A DNA stretch of 64,000 nucleotides from JBBROS01 sp965213855 (GCA_965213855.1 CBDCAA010000009.1:1-64000), one strand, 5' to 3'. Shown: positions 8,815-18,595, counted from the first letter of the stretch. The notes: a model not told the origin generated them from the letters alone. A program made the numbers and translations.

Positions 8815-9606
8815 ATGACCAGGATCAAGAGCACGCCGGCCGACTTGTCACGAGCGTTACGCAACACCGGAAGACCAAATGGCGTGGCGAATGCTCTTAC
8901 GGACAAGCTGCGGGGGTTCGCATCGATCCCGCCCGCCGATGCCGCCCTTCTTGAGGCGGCGTGCGGGAACTGGCGCGACCATCCGCCGCGACACGACCTG
9001 ATCCGCCAAGGCGATCCGCCAGGGCCCCTGTTCGTGATGCTGTCGGGGTGGGCCTGCCGTTACACCGTCCTGCCCGACGGCTCCCGGCAGATCACCGCCT
9101 TCCTCATGCCCGGCGATTGCTGCGACCTGCACACGTCCATCCTGAACCAGATGGACCACACGATCGCGACACTCAGCCCGGCGCGCGTCGCGAGCGTTTC
9201 GCGCACGCGGTTCGGCGAACTCCTGGACAACAGCCCGGCGCTGCTCAAGGCGTTCTGGTGGTCGCAGCTGGTCGACGAAGGAACCCTGCGGGCCTGGATG
9301 GTGAGCATGGGCCGGCGTGGCAGCGTCGAACGCGTGGCCCATCTGATGTGCGAGCTGTGGATGCGCGCCCGCAACATCGGCCTGACCCGGGGCGACCGCC
9401 TGAAGCTGCCGCTGACCCAGGTCATGCTCGGCGACGCGCTCGGCCTGACGTCGGTCCATGTGAACCGGGTGCTTCGCCGGCTGCGGCTGGCGGGCGTGAT
9501 GGAACTTGGGTCCGGAACGTTGATCATCGCCGATATTGCCCAGCTGACGCTCGTGGCCGGGTTCGACGATGCTTACCTGCATCGGAAACTCTGGCAGGCG
9601 GCCTAG
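8815..9606 (+). CDS. Crp/Fnr family transcriptional regulator
   Basis: 263 residues. The N-terminal cyclic-nucleotide-binding-like beta roll is seen in LIRQGDPPGPLFVMLSGWACRYTVLPDG and ITAFLMPGDCCDLHTSIL. The C-terminal winged helix-turn-helix contains LPLTQVMLGDALGLTSVHVNRVLRRLR near residues 200-230. No Fnr-type N-terminal cysteine cluster is present, so an oxygen-sensing iron-sulfur role is unlikely and the ligand is unknown. The gluconate-dehydrogenase-like operon begins about 400 bases downstream on the same strand and is a possible target; that link is inference. Confidence 0.88.
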   Translation: MTRIKSTPADLSRALRNTGRPNGVANALTDKLRGFASIPPADAALLEAACGNWRDHPPRHDLIRQGDPPGPLFVMLSGWACRYTVLPDGSRQITAFLMPGDCCDLHTSILNQMDHTIATLSPARVASVSRTRFGELLDNSPALLKAFWWSQLVDEGTLRAWMVSMGRRGSVERVAHLMCELWMRARNIGLTRGDRLKLPLTQVMLGDALGLTSVHVNRVLRRLRLAGVMELGSGTLIIADIAQLTLVAGFDDAYLHRKLWQAA

Positions 9607-10003
9607 CGCAGAGCCGACCATGGCTGCTCGGAGCGCCCGGCGACCCACGGTGCCGGACTGAACTCGTCGAGGCGATCGGTATCGCCCGATCGGTTCACGC
9701 AATCCTTTACCCGCCCGCCTCGAAGACCCGTCTTCGACTTGATCCTGATCAGCATCGTGGCCGTCAGCGTCCGATAGTTGTTCTCCGCGGCTTCTTGGAG
9801 CACCGAATGCGCCTCGCCCTCGCCACCGTTGCTCCCCTCATCGCTGTTGCCGATCGCGCCGCCGGCTCGCGGAGCCCGCAGGACACCGCGTCCAGCACGC
9901 AGCCGGAAGCCGCGAGCAGCTTGCCCCTTGGATGGCCGGCGCCGCCCATTGTCGCAGGCGCGGGTCGACATTCGGTTCATCGGTCGATCGGAATGGAACG
10001 GTA
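9607..10003. other. 397-base intergenic stretch before the dehydrogenase operon
   Basis: No open frame here has recognisable protein character. The stretch holds a perfect hairpin, TCGAAGAC-CC-GTCTTCGA, at 9720-9737 and should hold the promoter of the following three-gene operon. A run reading CGATCGGTATCGCCCGATCGG lies near 9673-9693. Confidence 0.5.
9720..9737. repeat. perfect 8-base inverted repeat
   Basis: TCGAAGAC, two bases, GTCTTCGA. It lies 114 bases after the stop of the Crp/Fnr gene and 267 bases before the dehydrogenase operon. The two-base loop is too tight for a good terminator and no T tract follows; a protein-binding palindrome is as likely. Confidence 0.4.
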
Positions 10004-10738
10004 ATGGGCAGGCCGATCGGACGGCGCAGCCTGCTGTTCTCCACGGTCGCGATGATGGCGCCCTCCGGTGCCGTCGCCGCGCGCACCGTCCGGGGTAGCC
10101 TGCCGTTCAGCCCGGGCGCGAACAGCGCTCCGATTCAGGTTCGGCCAGGACCTTGGACGTTCTTCACCCCCGAGGAGGGCGCGGCCATCGAGGTCATGGT
10201 CGACCGGATCATACCGGCCGATAGCCGCACGCCCGGCGGCAAGGACGCGGGTTGCGCCGTCTTCATCGATCGTCAGCTCGCCGGGCCTTGGGGCCGGGCC
10301 GACGGCCTCTACATGCGCCCGCCGTTTGCCGACGGTCTGGCGACGCAGGGCCTGCAATCGCCGTTGACGCCCGCCGCCCGGTATCGGCAGGCGCTGGCCG
10401 CGCTGGCCGCCTACTGCCGTGGCGCCTACCCGGGCAAGGCGATGGCCGACCTGCCGCCGGCCGAGCTCGACCGGCTGTTGACGGGCCTGGAGAAGGGCGG
10501 CGTGAAGCTGGACGGCGCCGACGGCCGGGCCTTCTTCGAGCTGTTGCTCGGCAACACGATGGAAGGGTTCTTCGCCGACCCGGTCTATGGCGGGAACCGC
10601 GACATGGCGGGCTGGCGCATGCTTGGCTTCCCGGGGGCACGCTACGACTTCCGCGACTGGATCGGACGCCACGGCGAGACCTATCCGCTGCCCCCGGTCG
10701 GCATTGCCGGCCGCCCCGAATGGACCAAGGAAGGCTGA
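10004..10738 (+). CDS. gluconate 2-dehydrogenase subunit 3 family protein (small subunit)
   Basis: 244 residues with a twin-arginine-like signal, GRRSLLFSTVAMM, near the N-terminus. The mature part carries the subunit-3 signature WTFFTPEEGAAIEVMVDRIIPAD and a later NTMEGFFADPVYGGNRDMAGWRMLGFPG. Such small subunits are needed for Tat export of the cofactor-loaded large subunit and for complex stability. The GMC large subunit starts four bases after the stop codon, and a triheme cytochrome c follows, giving the normal small-large-cytochrome order of periplasmic, quinone-reducing FAD dehydrogenases. Confidence 0.88.
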   Translation: MGRPIGRRSLLFSTVAMMAPSGAVAARTVRGSLPFSPGANSAPIQVRPGPWTFFTPEEGAAIEVMVDRIIPADSRTPGGKDAGCAVFIDRQLAGPWGRADGLYMRPPFADGLATQGLQSPLTPAARYRQALAALAAYCRGAYPGKAMADLPPAELDRLLTGLEKGGVKLDGADGRAFFELLLGNTMEGFFADPVYGGNRDMAGWRMLGFPGARYDFRDWIGRHGETYPLPPVGIAGRPEWTKEG

Positions 10739-10742
10739 TCCG

Positions 10743-12508
10743 ATGGCGCGCAAGCTTCCGTCGACCGACGTCGTCATCGTCGGCCTGGGCTGGACCGGCG
10801 CCATCATGGCCAAGGAGTTGACCGAGGCCGGGCTCGACGTGATCGCAATCGAACGCGGGCCTTGGCGCGACACTGCGACCGACTTTCCGCCGGCCTATGC
10901 GCCGGACGAGCTGCGATATGCCGTGCGGCAGGACCTGTTCCTGCGCCCGGCTCAGGAGACGCTGACGTTCCGCAATAACGACAGCCAATCCGCGCTGCCC
11001 ATCCGGGCGTGGGGCTCGTTCCTGCCGCCGAATGGCGTCGGCGGCGCCGGCCTGCATTGGAATGGCGCGAACTGGCGATTCCTGCCGAGCGACTTCGTCG
11101 CCCGCAGCCACCTCGAGCAGCGATATGGAAAGCGGTTCCTGCCGGACGACATGACGATCCAGGACTGGGGGATCGGCTACGACGAGCTCGAGCCGTTCTA
11201 CGACCGCTTCGAATATCTGGCGGGCATCTCCGGCAAGGCAGGCAATCTGCGCGGTGAAATCCAGGAGGGCGGCAATCCGTTCGAGGGCGCACGGTCACGC
11301 GAGTTCCCGACCCCGCCGATGCAGCAGACCTATGGTCCCACGCTGTTCGCCAAGGCATGCCGCGAGCTCGGCCACACGCCGTTCCCGAACCCGTCGGCCA
11401 ACCTGTCGCAAAGCTACACGAACCCTCACGGCGTGACCTTGGGGCAGTGCACGTTCTGCGGCTTCTGCGAACGGTTCGGCTGCGGCAACTACTCCAAGGC
11501 CAGCGCGCAGACGACGCTGCTGCCGATCCTGGTCCAGCAACCGAACTTCACCGCCCGGACAGAGTGCGAAGTGCTGCGCGTCAACCTGGACGGCACCGGC
11601 AAGCGCGCCACCGGCGTCACCTACGTCGACTCCGCGGGCGAGGAGTGGGAGCAGCCGGCGGACCTCGTCATCGTCGCCGCCTTCATGCTGCACAACGTGC
11701 GGCTGCTGCTGCTGTCGGGGATCGGCAAGCCGTACGACCCGACGACCGGCGAGGGAGTTGTGGGCCGAAACTACTCGTACCAGACCAACACCGGTGTGAC
11801 GTGCTTCTTCGACGACAAGAACATGAACCCCTTCATCGGCGCGGGTGCGCTTGGCATGTGCATCGACGAATACAACGGCGACAATTTCGACCACGGACCG
11901 CACGGCTTCGTGGGCGGCGGCAACATCGCCCTCATCACCAGCAACGCCCGCCCGATCCAGAACCGGCCCACGCCGAAGGGCACGCCCCGCTGGGGGCGGC
12001 GTGGAAGGAGGCGACGGCCAAGCACTACCTCGGCGCCGTCTCGCTGAATGGCCAGGGCAGCTCCTACAGCACCCGGGGCAACCACCTCGACCTCGATCCC
12101 ACCTACACCGACCCGCACGGCCGGCCGCTGATGCGGATGACATTCGACTATTCGAAAAACGATCTGCAGATGGCGCGCTTCCTCAGCGACCGCATGGTCG
12201 ACATCGTCAAGGTCATGAACCCGGCGCAGATGACGGTGAACGGCCGCGCCGAGCACTACGACATCGTGCCCTACCAGAGCACCCACACCTGCGGCGGCGC
12301 GATCATGGGCGCCGACCCAAAAACCAGCGTGCTGAACAAATACCTCCAGTCCTGGGACGTTCCCAACGTGTTCGTCATGGGCGCGAGCGCCTTCCCGCAG
12401 AACGCGGGATACAACCCCACGGGAACCGTGGGCGCCCTGGCGTACAGCTCGGCCAAGGCGATCCGGGAGCACTACCTGAAAAGCCCCGGTCCGCTGGTGC
12501 AGGCATGA
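10743..12508 (+). pseudogene. GMC oxidoreductase, gluconate 2-dehydrogenase-like large subunit, interrupted by a frameshift
   Basis: The first part (10743 to about 11997) reads as an FAD-binding GMC protein, with VVIVGLGWTGAIMAKELTEAGLDVIAIERG at the N-terminus, a cysteine-rich QCTFCGFCERFGCGNYSK, and GGNIALITSNARP. The frame then breaks in a run of five G at 11993-11997. The rest continues in another frame as AAWKEATAKHYLGAVSLNGQG through to AGYNPTGTVGALAYSSAKAI. Adding one G restores the frame, giving a protein of about 588 residues, the normal family length. All key parts lie on one side or the other of the break. The cytochrome gene overlaps its stop by four bases. Either the gene is newly broken or the read lost a G; the rest shows no decay. 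Confidence 0.85.
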
Positions 12509-13728
12509 TCCGTCTGGCGCTGGCGGGTCTGCTGCTGGCGACCATTCCCGCACGCGCCCAGGACAGCCAGCGTTCGGACCTGCTGGAGCGTGGGCGCTAC
12601 CTCGCCGTGGCGGGCGACTGCACGGCCTGCCACACCGTTCCCGGCGGCACGCCGTTCGCGGGTGGGCGCGCCATCGACACGCCGTTCGGCCGCCTTCTGA
12701 CGCCCAATCTTACGCCCGACCGCGAGACCGGGCTCGGCGCATGGAGCGACGACGATTTCGTCCGCGCCATGCAGCACGGGATCGCGCCCGGTGACGTGCA
12801 CCTGTATCCGGCCCTGCCGTACCCGTACTACACGAAGGTGTCCCGCGACGATCTGCTGGCCATCCGCGCCTGGCTCGGCACGCTCGACCCTGTCCGCAAT
12901 GCGGTCGAGGTGAACCAGCTGCCGTTTCCGTTCGAGATCCGCGCCGAGCTGCGGGCATGGGACGCGTTGTTCTTCAAACCAGGCGAGTTCCAGCCCCGTC
13001 CGGACAAGGGCGCGGACTGGAACCGCGGCGCCTACTTGGTCGAGGGCCTGGGGCACTGCGGTGGATGTCATACGGCCAAGAACCGGCTGGGCGGCGACGA
13101 GACGTCGCATGCCCTGCAGGGCGGGTCGCTGCAGGATTGGTATGCCCCTGGCCTCGGGGCCGACCTTCGCAGCGGACTCGGAGCCTGGTCGGCGGACGAT
13201 ATCGTCGCCTATCTCAAGACCGGCAGCAACGGCGCGCAGCTTGCCAGTGGTCCCATGGCGGAGGTCGTCACCAATTCCACCTCGCGCATGACCGGCGCGG
13301 ACCTGTATGCGATTTCAACCTACCTGAAGGACCTTCCGGCCTCGCAAGGCGAGGTTCGGCCCGTCGAGATATCGGATCCGACGATGGTGCAGGGGCGAAC
13401 CCTCTACCTCGACAACTGCGGCGCCTGCCACACAAGCACGGGCGTCGGCGCCAACGGCCTGTTCCCGCGCTTGCAAGGGAGTTCCGCCGTCCAGTCGCCC
13501 GACCCGGCGACCCTGGTCAGGGTCGTCCTGCAGGGCACCCGCGCGGTCGCGACACCGGGCGCACCGACCGGACCGGCCATGCCCGGCTTCGCTTGGCGCC
13601 TCGATGATCAGCAGGCTGCCGCGGTCGTCACGTACATCCGCAACGCCTGGGGCAACGCCGCACCGGCGGTCACGCCGGCGTCCGTGAACAGCGCTCGCAC
13701 GAGGCTTGCGCGCGAACGCGCCGAGTGA
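12505..13728 (+). CDS. triheme cytochrome c subunit of a membrane FAD dehydrogenase
   Basis: 407 residues with a Sec signal peptide, MIRLALAGLLLATIPARAQ. Three heme c attachment motifs are visible: CTACH at 39-43, CGGCH at about 185-189 and CGACH at about 305-309. This is the layout of the cytochrome subunit of gluconate, alcohol and sorbitol dehydrogenases, which passes electrons from the FAD subunit to ubiquinone at the outer face of the inner membrane. The ATG overlaps the stop of the large-subunit gene (ATGA). The C-terminal RTRLARERAE is not clearly a membrane anchor. Confidence 0.9.
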   Translation: MIRLALAGLLLATIPARAQDSQRSDLLERGRYLAVAGDCTACHTVPGGTPFAGGRAIDTPFGRLLTPNLTPDRETGLGAWSDDDFVRAMQHGIAPGDVHLYPALPYPYYTKVSRDDLLAIRAWLGTLDPVRNAVEVNQLPFPFEIRAELRAWDALFFKPGEFQPRPDKGADWNRGAYLVEGLGHCGGCHTAKNRLGGDETSHALQGGSLQDWYAPGLGADLRSGLGAWSADDIVAYLKTGSNGAQLASGPMAEVVTNSTSRMTGADLYAISTYLKDLPASQGEVRPVEISDPTMVQGRTLYLDNCGACHTSTGVGANGLFPRLQGSSAVQSPDPATLVRVVLQGTRAVATPGAPTGPAMPGFAWRLDDQQAAAVVTYIRNAWGNAAPAVTPASVNSARTRLARERAE

Positions 13729-13760
13729 CGGAACTGGCCAGGCCAATCAGGGTCGAAGGC

Positions 13761-15035
13761 TCAGACTGATGCGCCAAGCGTAACGGCCGTCGCCGCGGGC
13801 GTGCGGACCAGCACCGCCACTGCAACGGCCCCGACCACCGCGAACAGGCCCGCCAGCAGGAAGGCGCCCGAGAAGCTCCCTGTCGTTTGCACCATGAAGC
13901 CCGTAATGCTCGGTGCAACGATGCCGGCCAAGTTGGCGATCAGGTGGACGAAGCCGCCGACGCCACCGACCCGGGCCTGCGGCACCGTATCGAGGATGAT
14001 GGCCCAATAGGTGTTCCCGGTCAGATACATGAAGAACACCGAGACGGCCATCAACGTCACCGCCGCCTCGACCGTGGAGACCGTGCCCGCAAGGGCCACG
14101 CAAACGGCCGCAGCCAGCAGGCTCACGACCAGCAACAGCTTGCGCGACAGCACGGCGTTGCCGGTCATGCGGTAGAGCCGGTCGGTCACGAAGCCGCCGG
14201 CGGCCAGACCGACGAAGCCGAGCAGCCACGGTATGGTCGTCACCAGGCTCATGGACTTGACCGATAGGCCGCGTTCGCTGGTGAGGTAGGTCGGGAACCA
14301 GGAGAGGAAGAAATACAGGATGTAGGCATAGCCGAAGAAGGCGAAGGCGGTGGCGAGGATGGCGGGGCGGACCAAGATGGCGCCGAGCGGCACGGCCTCG
14401 CCGGATCGGGCCGACCGGAGGCGGCCCGCCTCCACGAGCGCGCGCTCGCCGGGCGAGGCGCGTGGATGGGTGGCCGGGGTGTCCGTCACGGTCAGGGCCC
14501 AGACGAGTACCCAGACGAAGCCCAGGGCGGAGATCACGACGAACGATGTACGCCAGCCGTAGGACAGCGCGACGTAGCCGACGACAGGTCCAGCCAAGGC
14601 GCCGCCCAACGGGGTGCCGGCGTTGGCCAGGCCGACCGCCGTGGCCTGGCGCGCGTGGGGGAACCAGTTGCCGACCATCTTGTTCGCGGCGGTGCTGAAC
14701 GGGCCCTCTCCCATGCCGAACACCACGCGCACGACGAGCAGGGCGCCGATGGTGGTTGCGGCGGCGGTGAGCCCGCAGAACAGGCTCCAGACCAGCATCG
14801 CGACGATGAACACACGCTTCGGGCCGAACCGGTCCGCACACCAGCCGCCGATGAAGCAGAAAACCGCGTAGCCGAAGAAAAAGGAGCTGAACACGATCCC
14901 GAGCTGGGCCGGATCGAGGCCCAAATCCTTGGTCAGGAAGGGGGCGGCCACCGACAGGGCGGCGCGGTCGAGGTAGGAGATCAGGCCGCCGGCGAACAGC
15001 AGCCAAACGACGAGCCAACGAATGTTCGTGACCAT
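13761..15035 (-). CDS. MFS transporter, anion:cation symporter-like
   Basis: 424 residues with twelve hydrophobic segments. The N-terminal part reads WLLFAGGLISYLDRAALSVAAPFLTKDLGL, followed by the MFS loop GGWCADRFGPKR and VVFGMGEGPFSTAANKMVGNWFPHARQATA, a pattern typical of the ACS family (hexuronate, phthalate and similar organic anions). GAGGAG lies six bases before the ATG. It follows the phytanoyl-CoA dioxygenase family gene by 13 bases, and an IclR regulator is divergent upstream, so uptake plus oxidation of one substrate under IclR control is likely. The substrate is not evident. Confidence 0.88.
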   Translation of the reverse strand: MVTNIRWLVVWLLFAGGLISYLDRAALSVAAPFLTKDLGLDPAQLGIVFSSFFFGYAVFCFIGGWCADRFGPKRVFIVAMLVWSLFCGLTAAATTIGALLVVRVVFGMGEGPFSTAANKMVGNWFPHARQATAVGLANAGTPLGGALAGPVVGYVALSYGWRTSFVVISALGFVWVLVWALTVTDTPATHPRASPGERALVEAGRLRSARSGEAVPLGAILVRPAILATAFAFFGYAYILYFFLSWFPTYLTSERGLSVKSMSLVTTIPWLLGFVGLAAGGFVTDRLYRMTGNAVLSRKLLLVVSLLAAAVCVALAGTVSTVEAAVTLMAVSVFFMYLTGNTYWAIILDTVPQARVGGVGGFVHLIANLAGIVAPSITGFMVQTTGSFSGAFLLAGLFAVVGAVAVAVLVRTPAATAVTLGASV

Positions 15036-15048
15036 GGCGCGCTCCTCG

Positions 15049-15912
15049 TTACATGGCGGCCGATTGAGCAGACGATTGAGCGGCGCCGGGCTGGGCGGCT
15101 CCTGCAGTGCCGCGCATCAGCACCTGGGCTTGCTGCCCGGTGATGGCGCCGTGGAAGGCGATGGCGTCCGCGTCCATGTCGCGCGCCGGGCGACGTTCCG
15201 GCTCGAAGTTGCCGTGGTCATCCACGCCGCGGACGAGGGTCGCGGCATCGCGCAGGCCGACGGTCTGGCGGACATAGGTCGGCAGGTAACGGATGGCGAA
15301 GCCGATACGGCGCCGGGGAGATGGGTTTGGTTCGGAGCCGTGAATCAGGCGCACGTGGTGCAGCGACATCTCGCCGGGTTGCAGCACCAATTCGACGGCC
15401 TGGGCCGGATCGACGTCCACCGCGATCTCTTGGCCGCGGGACAGGAGGTTGTCGGGCGCGAAGGTGTCGCGATGTGCGACCTGGTCGCCCCTATGGCTGC
15501 CGGGAATGACGCGCATGGCGCCATTCTCAGGCGTGCTTTCCGAGATCGCGACCCAGGCGGTGACGATGTCGGCTGGGTCCAAGCCCCAGTAGGTGCTGTC
15601 CTGGTGCCAAGACACGAAGGACGGATTGTTGGGCTCCTTGATGAAGAAGGACGTGCCCCACGCAAGGATGTTCGGTCCGATGATGCTCTCGACCGGGTCG
15701 AGGATGCCGGGGTGGCGGATCAGGTCGTCGAGCCAGGTGAACAGGAGATGGGGCTTGTGGCGGAGCGGGCCGCGAAGCGGGCCGGCGCCGGCCTCGTAGC
15801 CCTCGAGGCGGCGGCGAACGTTGGCGGCCTCGTGGGTGGAAAGCGCGCGGATCGGGGCATAGTAGCCGTGCTCGCCATACTGGCGCACGGCATCGTCCGA
15901 AAGCTTCGGCAT
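15049..15912 (-). CDS. phytanoyl-CoA dioxygenase (PhyH) family Fe(II)/2-oxoglutarate oxygenase
   Basis: 287 residues from the ATG at 15910-15912. The iron-binding facial triad appears as HQD in FVSWHQDSTYWGLDPADIVTAW near residue 103 and the distal histidine in LIHGSEPN. After this, RRRIGFAIRYLP supplies the arginine that binds 2-oxoglutarate. PhyH-family enzymes hydroxylate small organic acids, acyl compounds or amino acids in the cytoplasm. It is first in a two-gene unit with an MFS transporter and is divergent from an IclR regulator. The substrate is unknown; the longer frame to 15969 has no support. Confidence 0.88.
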   Translation of the reverse strand: MPKLSDDAVRQYGEHGYYAPIRALSTHEAANVRRRLEGYEAGAGPLRGPLRHKPHLLFTWLDDLIRHPGILDPVESIIGPNILAWGTSFFIKEPNNPSFVSWHQDSTYWGLDPADIVTAWVAISESTPENGAMRVIPGSHRGDQVAHRDTFAPDNLLSRGQEIAVDVDPAQAVELVLQPGEMSLHHVRLIHGSEPNPSPRRRIGFAIRYLPTYVRQTVGLRDAATLVRGVDDHGNFEPERRPARDMDADAIAFHGAITGQQAQVLMRGTAGAAQPGAAQSSAQSAAM

Positions 15913-15984
15913 GGTGTGGTCCTCCCTGGCCCGGCAGTTCGGGTTTTGCTCTTGTCGTTCTGTTTGCAAGGATGAAACGCTGGC

Positions 15985-16752
15985 ATGGTCGAGGTCAATG
16001 ACAAAACGACACGATATTCGGCGCCCGCGCTGGAGAAGGGATTGGACCTGCTCGAGGCGCTGGCCGACGAGCCCGGCGGGCTGGGGCAGCGGGCATTGGC
16101 GGACCGGGTCGGCCGATCGGTGGGCGAGGTGTTCCGCATGCTGGACGTGCTCGAGCGGCGAGCCTACATCGCCCGGGACGCGGCGACGGGACTATACGGC
16201 TTGACACTCAAGCTGTTCGCCTTGGCGCACCGGCACGAGCCCACGCGGCGCCTGCAGGCAGCCGCATTGCCGGTCATGCAAGAGCTCGCGAAATCCGTGC
16301 AGCAGAGCTGCCATCTGTGCGTCGCCGGGGCGCGGCGGCTGCTGGTGGTCGCGCAAGCCGAGCCGTTGGGTCCCATGGTGTTCACGGTGAAGCTGGGGGC
16401 GGAGTTCCCGTGGTCGGCGCGCTACGTGTCGGTTCGTGTGCTCGCGGCATTCGGCGAAGAGCGGGAGGCGCTGCGCCGGGCCATCGAGGCGGAGGACGGG
16501 CCGGACCCCGCGCTCGCGGCGCGGCTGGAGGCCATCCGGGTGGCTGGCCACGTGGTTGCACCGAGCGAGACGACGGGGGGAGTGACGGACCTGGCAGTGC
16601 CGGTGTTCGGCTACAGGAACGAGGTCAAGGCGTCCCTGGTCATCCCGCTGCTGCCGCAGCTGGGTCGTACGCCCGACGGAGCCACGGTCCTGGAGCGGCT
16701 GCGGCAGGCGGCCGGCCGCATCTCGCACGCGATCGGGGCGTCCGCCGCGTAG
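15985..16752 (+). CDS. IclR family transcriptional regulator
   Basis: 255 residues. An N-terminal winged helix-turn-helix begins SAPALEKGLDLLEALADEPGGL and continues RALADRVGRSVGEVFRMLDVLERRAYI. The C-terminal GAF-like effector domain contains SCHLCVAGARRLLVVAQAEP and ends GYRNEVKASLVIPLL. Such proteins respond to aromatic or organic-acid ligands. The gene is divergent from phyH-MFS, with 72 bases between the starts; that gap is the expected operator. It converges with the ABC importer operon. Confidence 0.9.
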   Translation: MVEVNDKTTRYSAPALEKGLDLLEALADEPGGLGQRALADRVGRSVGEVFRMLDVLERRAYIARDAATGLYGLTLKLFALAHRHEPTRRLQAAALPVMQELAKSVQQSCHLCVAGARRLLVVAQAEPLGPMVFTVKLGAEFPWSARYVSVRVLAAFGEEREALRRAIEAEDGPDPALAARLEAIRVAGHVVAPSETTGGVTDLAVPVFGYRNEVKASLVIPLLPQLGRTPDGATVLERLRQAAGRISHAIGASAA

Positions 16753-16799
16753 GCGCTCGGATAAGTCTTTGCCCTCGGCCAGCGCTGCGGCGGATCGGT

Positions 16800-17807
16800 C
16801 TACGCGATCGGCCGCACCTGGCTGCGATCGAGACCGAGCCACACCGTGTCCCCCCGCTGAAGGTCCGGCCTGCTGGACCGGTTCAGCACGTCCACTTTCA
16901 GCTCCGTCCCGTTAACAATGACTGTGTAACGGAGGATGGGCCCTTGGATGCGTCGATCGGTCACCTCGGCGAGCGCGGCCAGTCCGGAGACGTCGTCCCG
17001 CGAGCCGGCGAGATCGATGGCTTCGGGATGGATGGCCCAGGCAGCCCCCACCTGCTCGCCGAAAACGGCCAGCACGGCAGCCGGCTCCAGCACATTGAAG
17101 TCGCCGATGAACCCGGCCACGAAACGGGTTGCCGGACGGTCGTAGACGTCGCGCGCCGAGCCGACCTGGACAAGTTGGCCAGCGTTCATGACCGCCACCC
17201 TGTCGCCGAGCACCAGCGCTTCCTCCTGGTCGTGCGTCACCAGGATGCCGGTGAACCCCGTTTCGCGTTGCAGACGCTTCAGCTCGTCGCGCAGGCGTTT
17301 GCGGATCTGCGCATCCAGCGCGGACAATGGCTCATCGAGCAGCAGCAGCCGCGGCTCCAGCACCAACGCCCGCGCGAGCGCGACCCGCTGCTTCTGCCCG
17401 CCCGAGAGCTGGGCCGGGCGTGCGTCGGCCCGGCGCGTCAGCTCCATGAGCACCAGGGCCGCATCCACCTTCGCCGCGACCTGCGCGCGCGACAGCCCCT
17501 GCTGCTGCAGGCCGAAGGCCAGGTTCTGCCGCACTGTCATATTGGGGAACAGGGCGTAGTGCTGGAACGTCATCGCGATCCCGCGCGATTGCGGCGGCAG
17601 CGCCGTCACATCGCGGCCGCCGATCGCCAGGCGCCCGGCATCGGGCGTGACCAGGCCGGAGATGGCGCGCAGCAGCGTCGTCTTGCCGCAGCCCGACGGG
17701 CCCAGCAGGATGCACATCTCGCCCTCGTTCACGTCCAGGTCGATGTCGCGGAACACGTCCGTGGCACCGTAGGCCTTCGCGAAGCCGCGCACGCTGACGA
17801 AGGTCAC
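16800..17807 (-). CDS. ABC transporter ATP-binding subunit (PotA/ThiQ/FbpC class)
   Basis: 335 residues. Walker A is GPSGCGKTT at about 36-44, the Q-loop lies in MTFQHYALFPNMTV, the signature is LSGGQKQR, Walker B is LLLLDEPLSALD, and the switch histidine is in ILVTHDQEEAL. A C-terminal TOBE-like region includes DTVWLGLDRSQVRPI. The GTG start at 17807 overlaps the TGA of the upstream permease by four bases, preferred over the longer frame from 17855. It powers the importer formed with the two permeases and the binding protein just upstream. Related systems carry spermidine/putrescine, Fe(III), thiamine or 2-aminoethylphosphonate; the substrate here is unknown. Confidence 0.92.
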   Translation of the reverse strand: MTFVSVRGFAKAYGATDVFRDIDLDVNEGEMCILLGPSGCGKTTLLRAISGLVTPDAGRLAIGGRDVTALPPQSRGIAMTFQHYALFPNMTVRQNLAFGLQQQGLSRAQVAAKVDAALVLMELTRRADARPAQLSGGQKQRVALARALVLEPRLLLLDEPLSALDAQIRKRLRDELKRLQRETGFTGILVTHDQEEALVLGDRVAVMNAGQLVQVGSARDVYDRPATRFVAGFIGDFNVLEPAAVLAVFGEQVGAAWAIHPEAIDLAGSRDDVSGLAALAEVTDRRIQGPILRYTVIVNGTELKVDVLNRSSRPDLQRGDTVWLGLDRSQVRPIA

Positions 17808-18595
17808 ACCGGCCTTCTGCGCAGCATCGCCAACGCCAGGACGGTCGTGAGCCACATCACGGCGAAGTAGATGACGATGATCACCGCCGTGACCTGGCCG
17901 ACTTTCTGCCGCTGCCCGAACAGGTAGATCGCAAGCGTCTGGTAATTGCCGCCGACGAGCATGTTCGCGAACACGAATTCTGCGAAGCTGAGCGCGAACA
18001 CCATCGACAGCCCGACGGCCAGCCCCGGCAACACGCAGGGTACGATGACCCGGCGGGCGACCACCAGATCACTGGCGCCCACGAGGTGCCCGGCATCCAG
18101 CAGTTCGTGCACGTGCAGCGCCCGCAGGTTGTTCTTCAGCGGCAGATAGAGCAGCGGAAAGGCCAAGGGCAGGTAGCCGAGCAACAGGATCCACGGCGTC
18201 CCGATCAGCACCACGGGGTCCTGCGCATAGATGCCGAGCAGCCCGACCACCAGCACCACCTGCGGCAGCGCATACGGCAGCACCATCAGCCGCTCCATCC
18301 ACCGGTCCAGCCACGGCAGGTAGCAGTGCGCGACCAGGATCGCCGGCAGCGTCACCAGCACCTGCAACACCACCGACCCGGCCGCGATGAACACCGACCG
18401 GCCCAGCGCCGACTGGAACGCAGGCTCGGTCAGCACCGCCCCGAACCAGCGCAACGTCAGCCCGCTGGGCACCAGTCCCGAATACCACTCCGTCGCCAGC
18501 GCCGCGACCACCACCGCCGCCACCGGCAGCAACAGCAGCACCGACACGCCGCCGATCAGCATTTGGTCGGGCAAGTCTTGCGAGCGCTCAGCCAC
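17804..18595 (-). CDS. ABC transporter permease, second subunit
   Basis: 263 residues, six hydrophobic segments. The EAA coupling loop that docks on the ATPase is seen as ELLDAGHLVGASDLVVARRVIVPCVLPG. The start is a GTG overlapping the previous permease gene by 8 bases, and the stop overlaps the ATPase gene start. This tight packing fits one polycistronic transcript from 20504 to 16800. Confidence 0.9.
   Translation of the reverse strand: MAERSQDLPDQMLIGGVSVLLLLPVAAVVVAALATEWYSGLVPSGLTLRWFGAVLTEPAFQSALGRSVFIAAGSVVLQVLVTLPAILVAHCYLPWLDRWMERLMVLPYALPQVVLVVGLLGIYAQDPVVLIGTPWILLLGYLPLAFPLLYLPLKNNLRALHVHELLDAGHLVGASDLVVARRVIVPCVLPGLAVGLSMVFALSFAEFVFANMLVGGNYQTLAIYLFGQRQKVGQVTAVIIVIYFAVMWLTTVLALAMLRRRPV

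Noticed and set aside
9603..9980. 125-codon minus-strand frame in the gap before the dehydrogenase operon
   Set aside because: Composition is that of random GC-rich DNA; no ribosome site, motif or conserved-looking core.
12472..13110. Minus-strand open frame across the cytochrome gene
   Set aside because: The plus strand encodes three CxxCH motifs and a signal peptide; the reverse frame has no recognisable feature.
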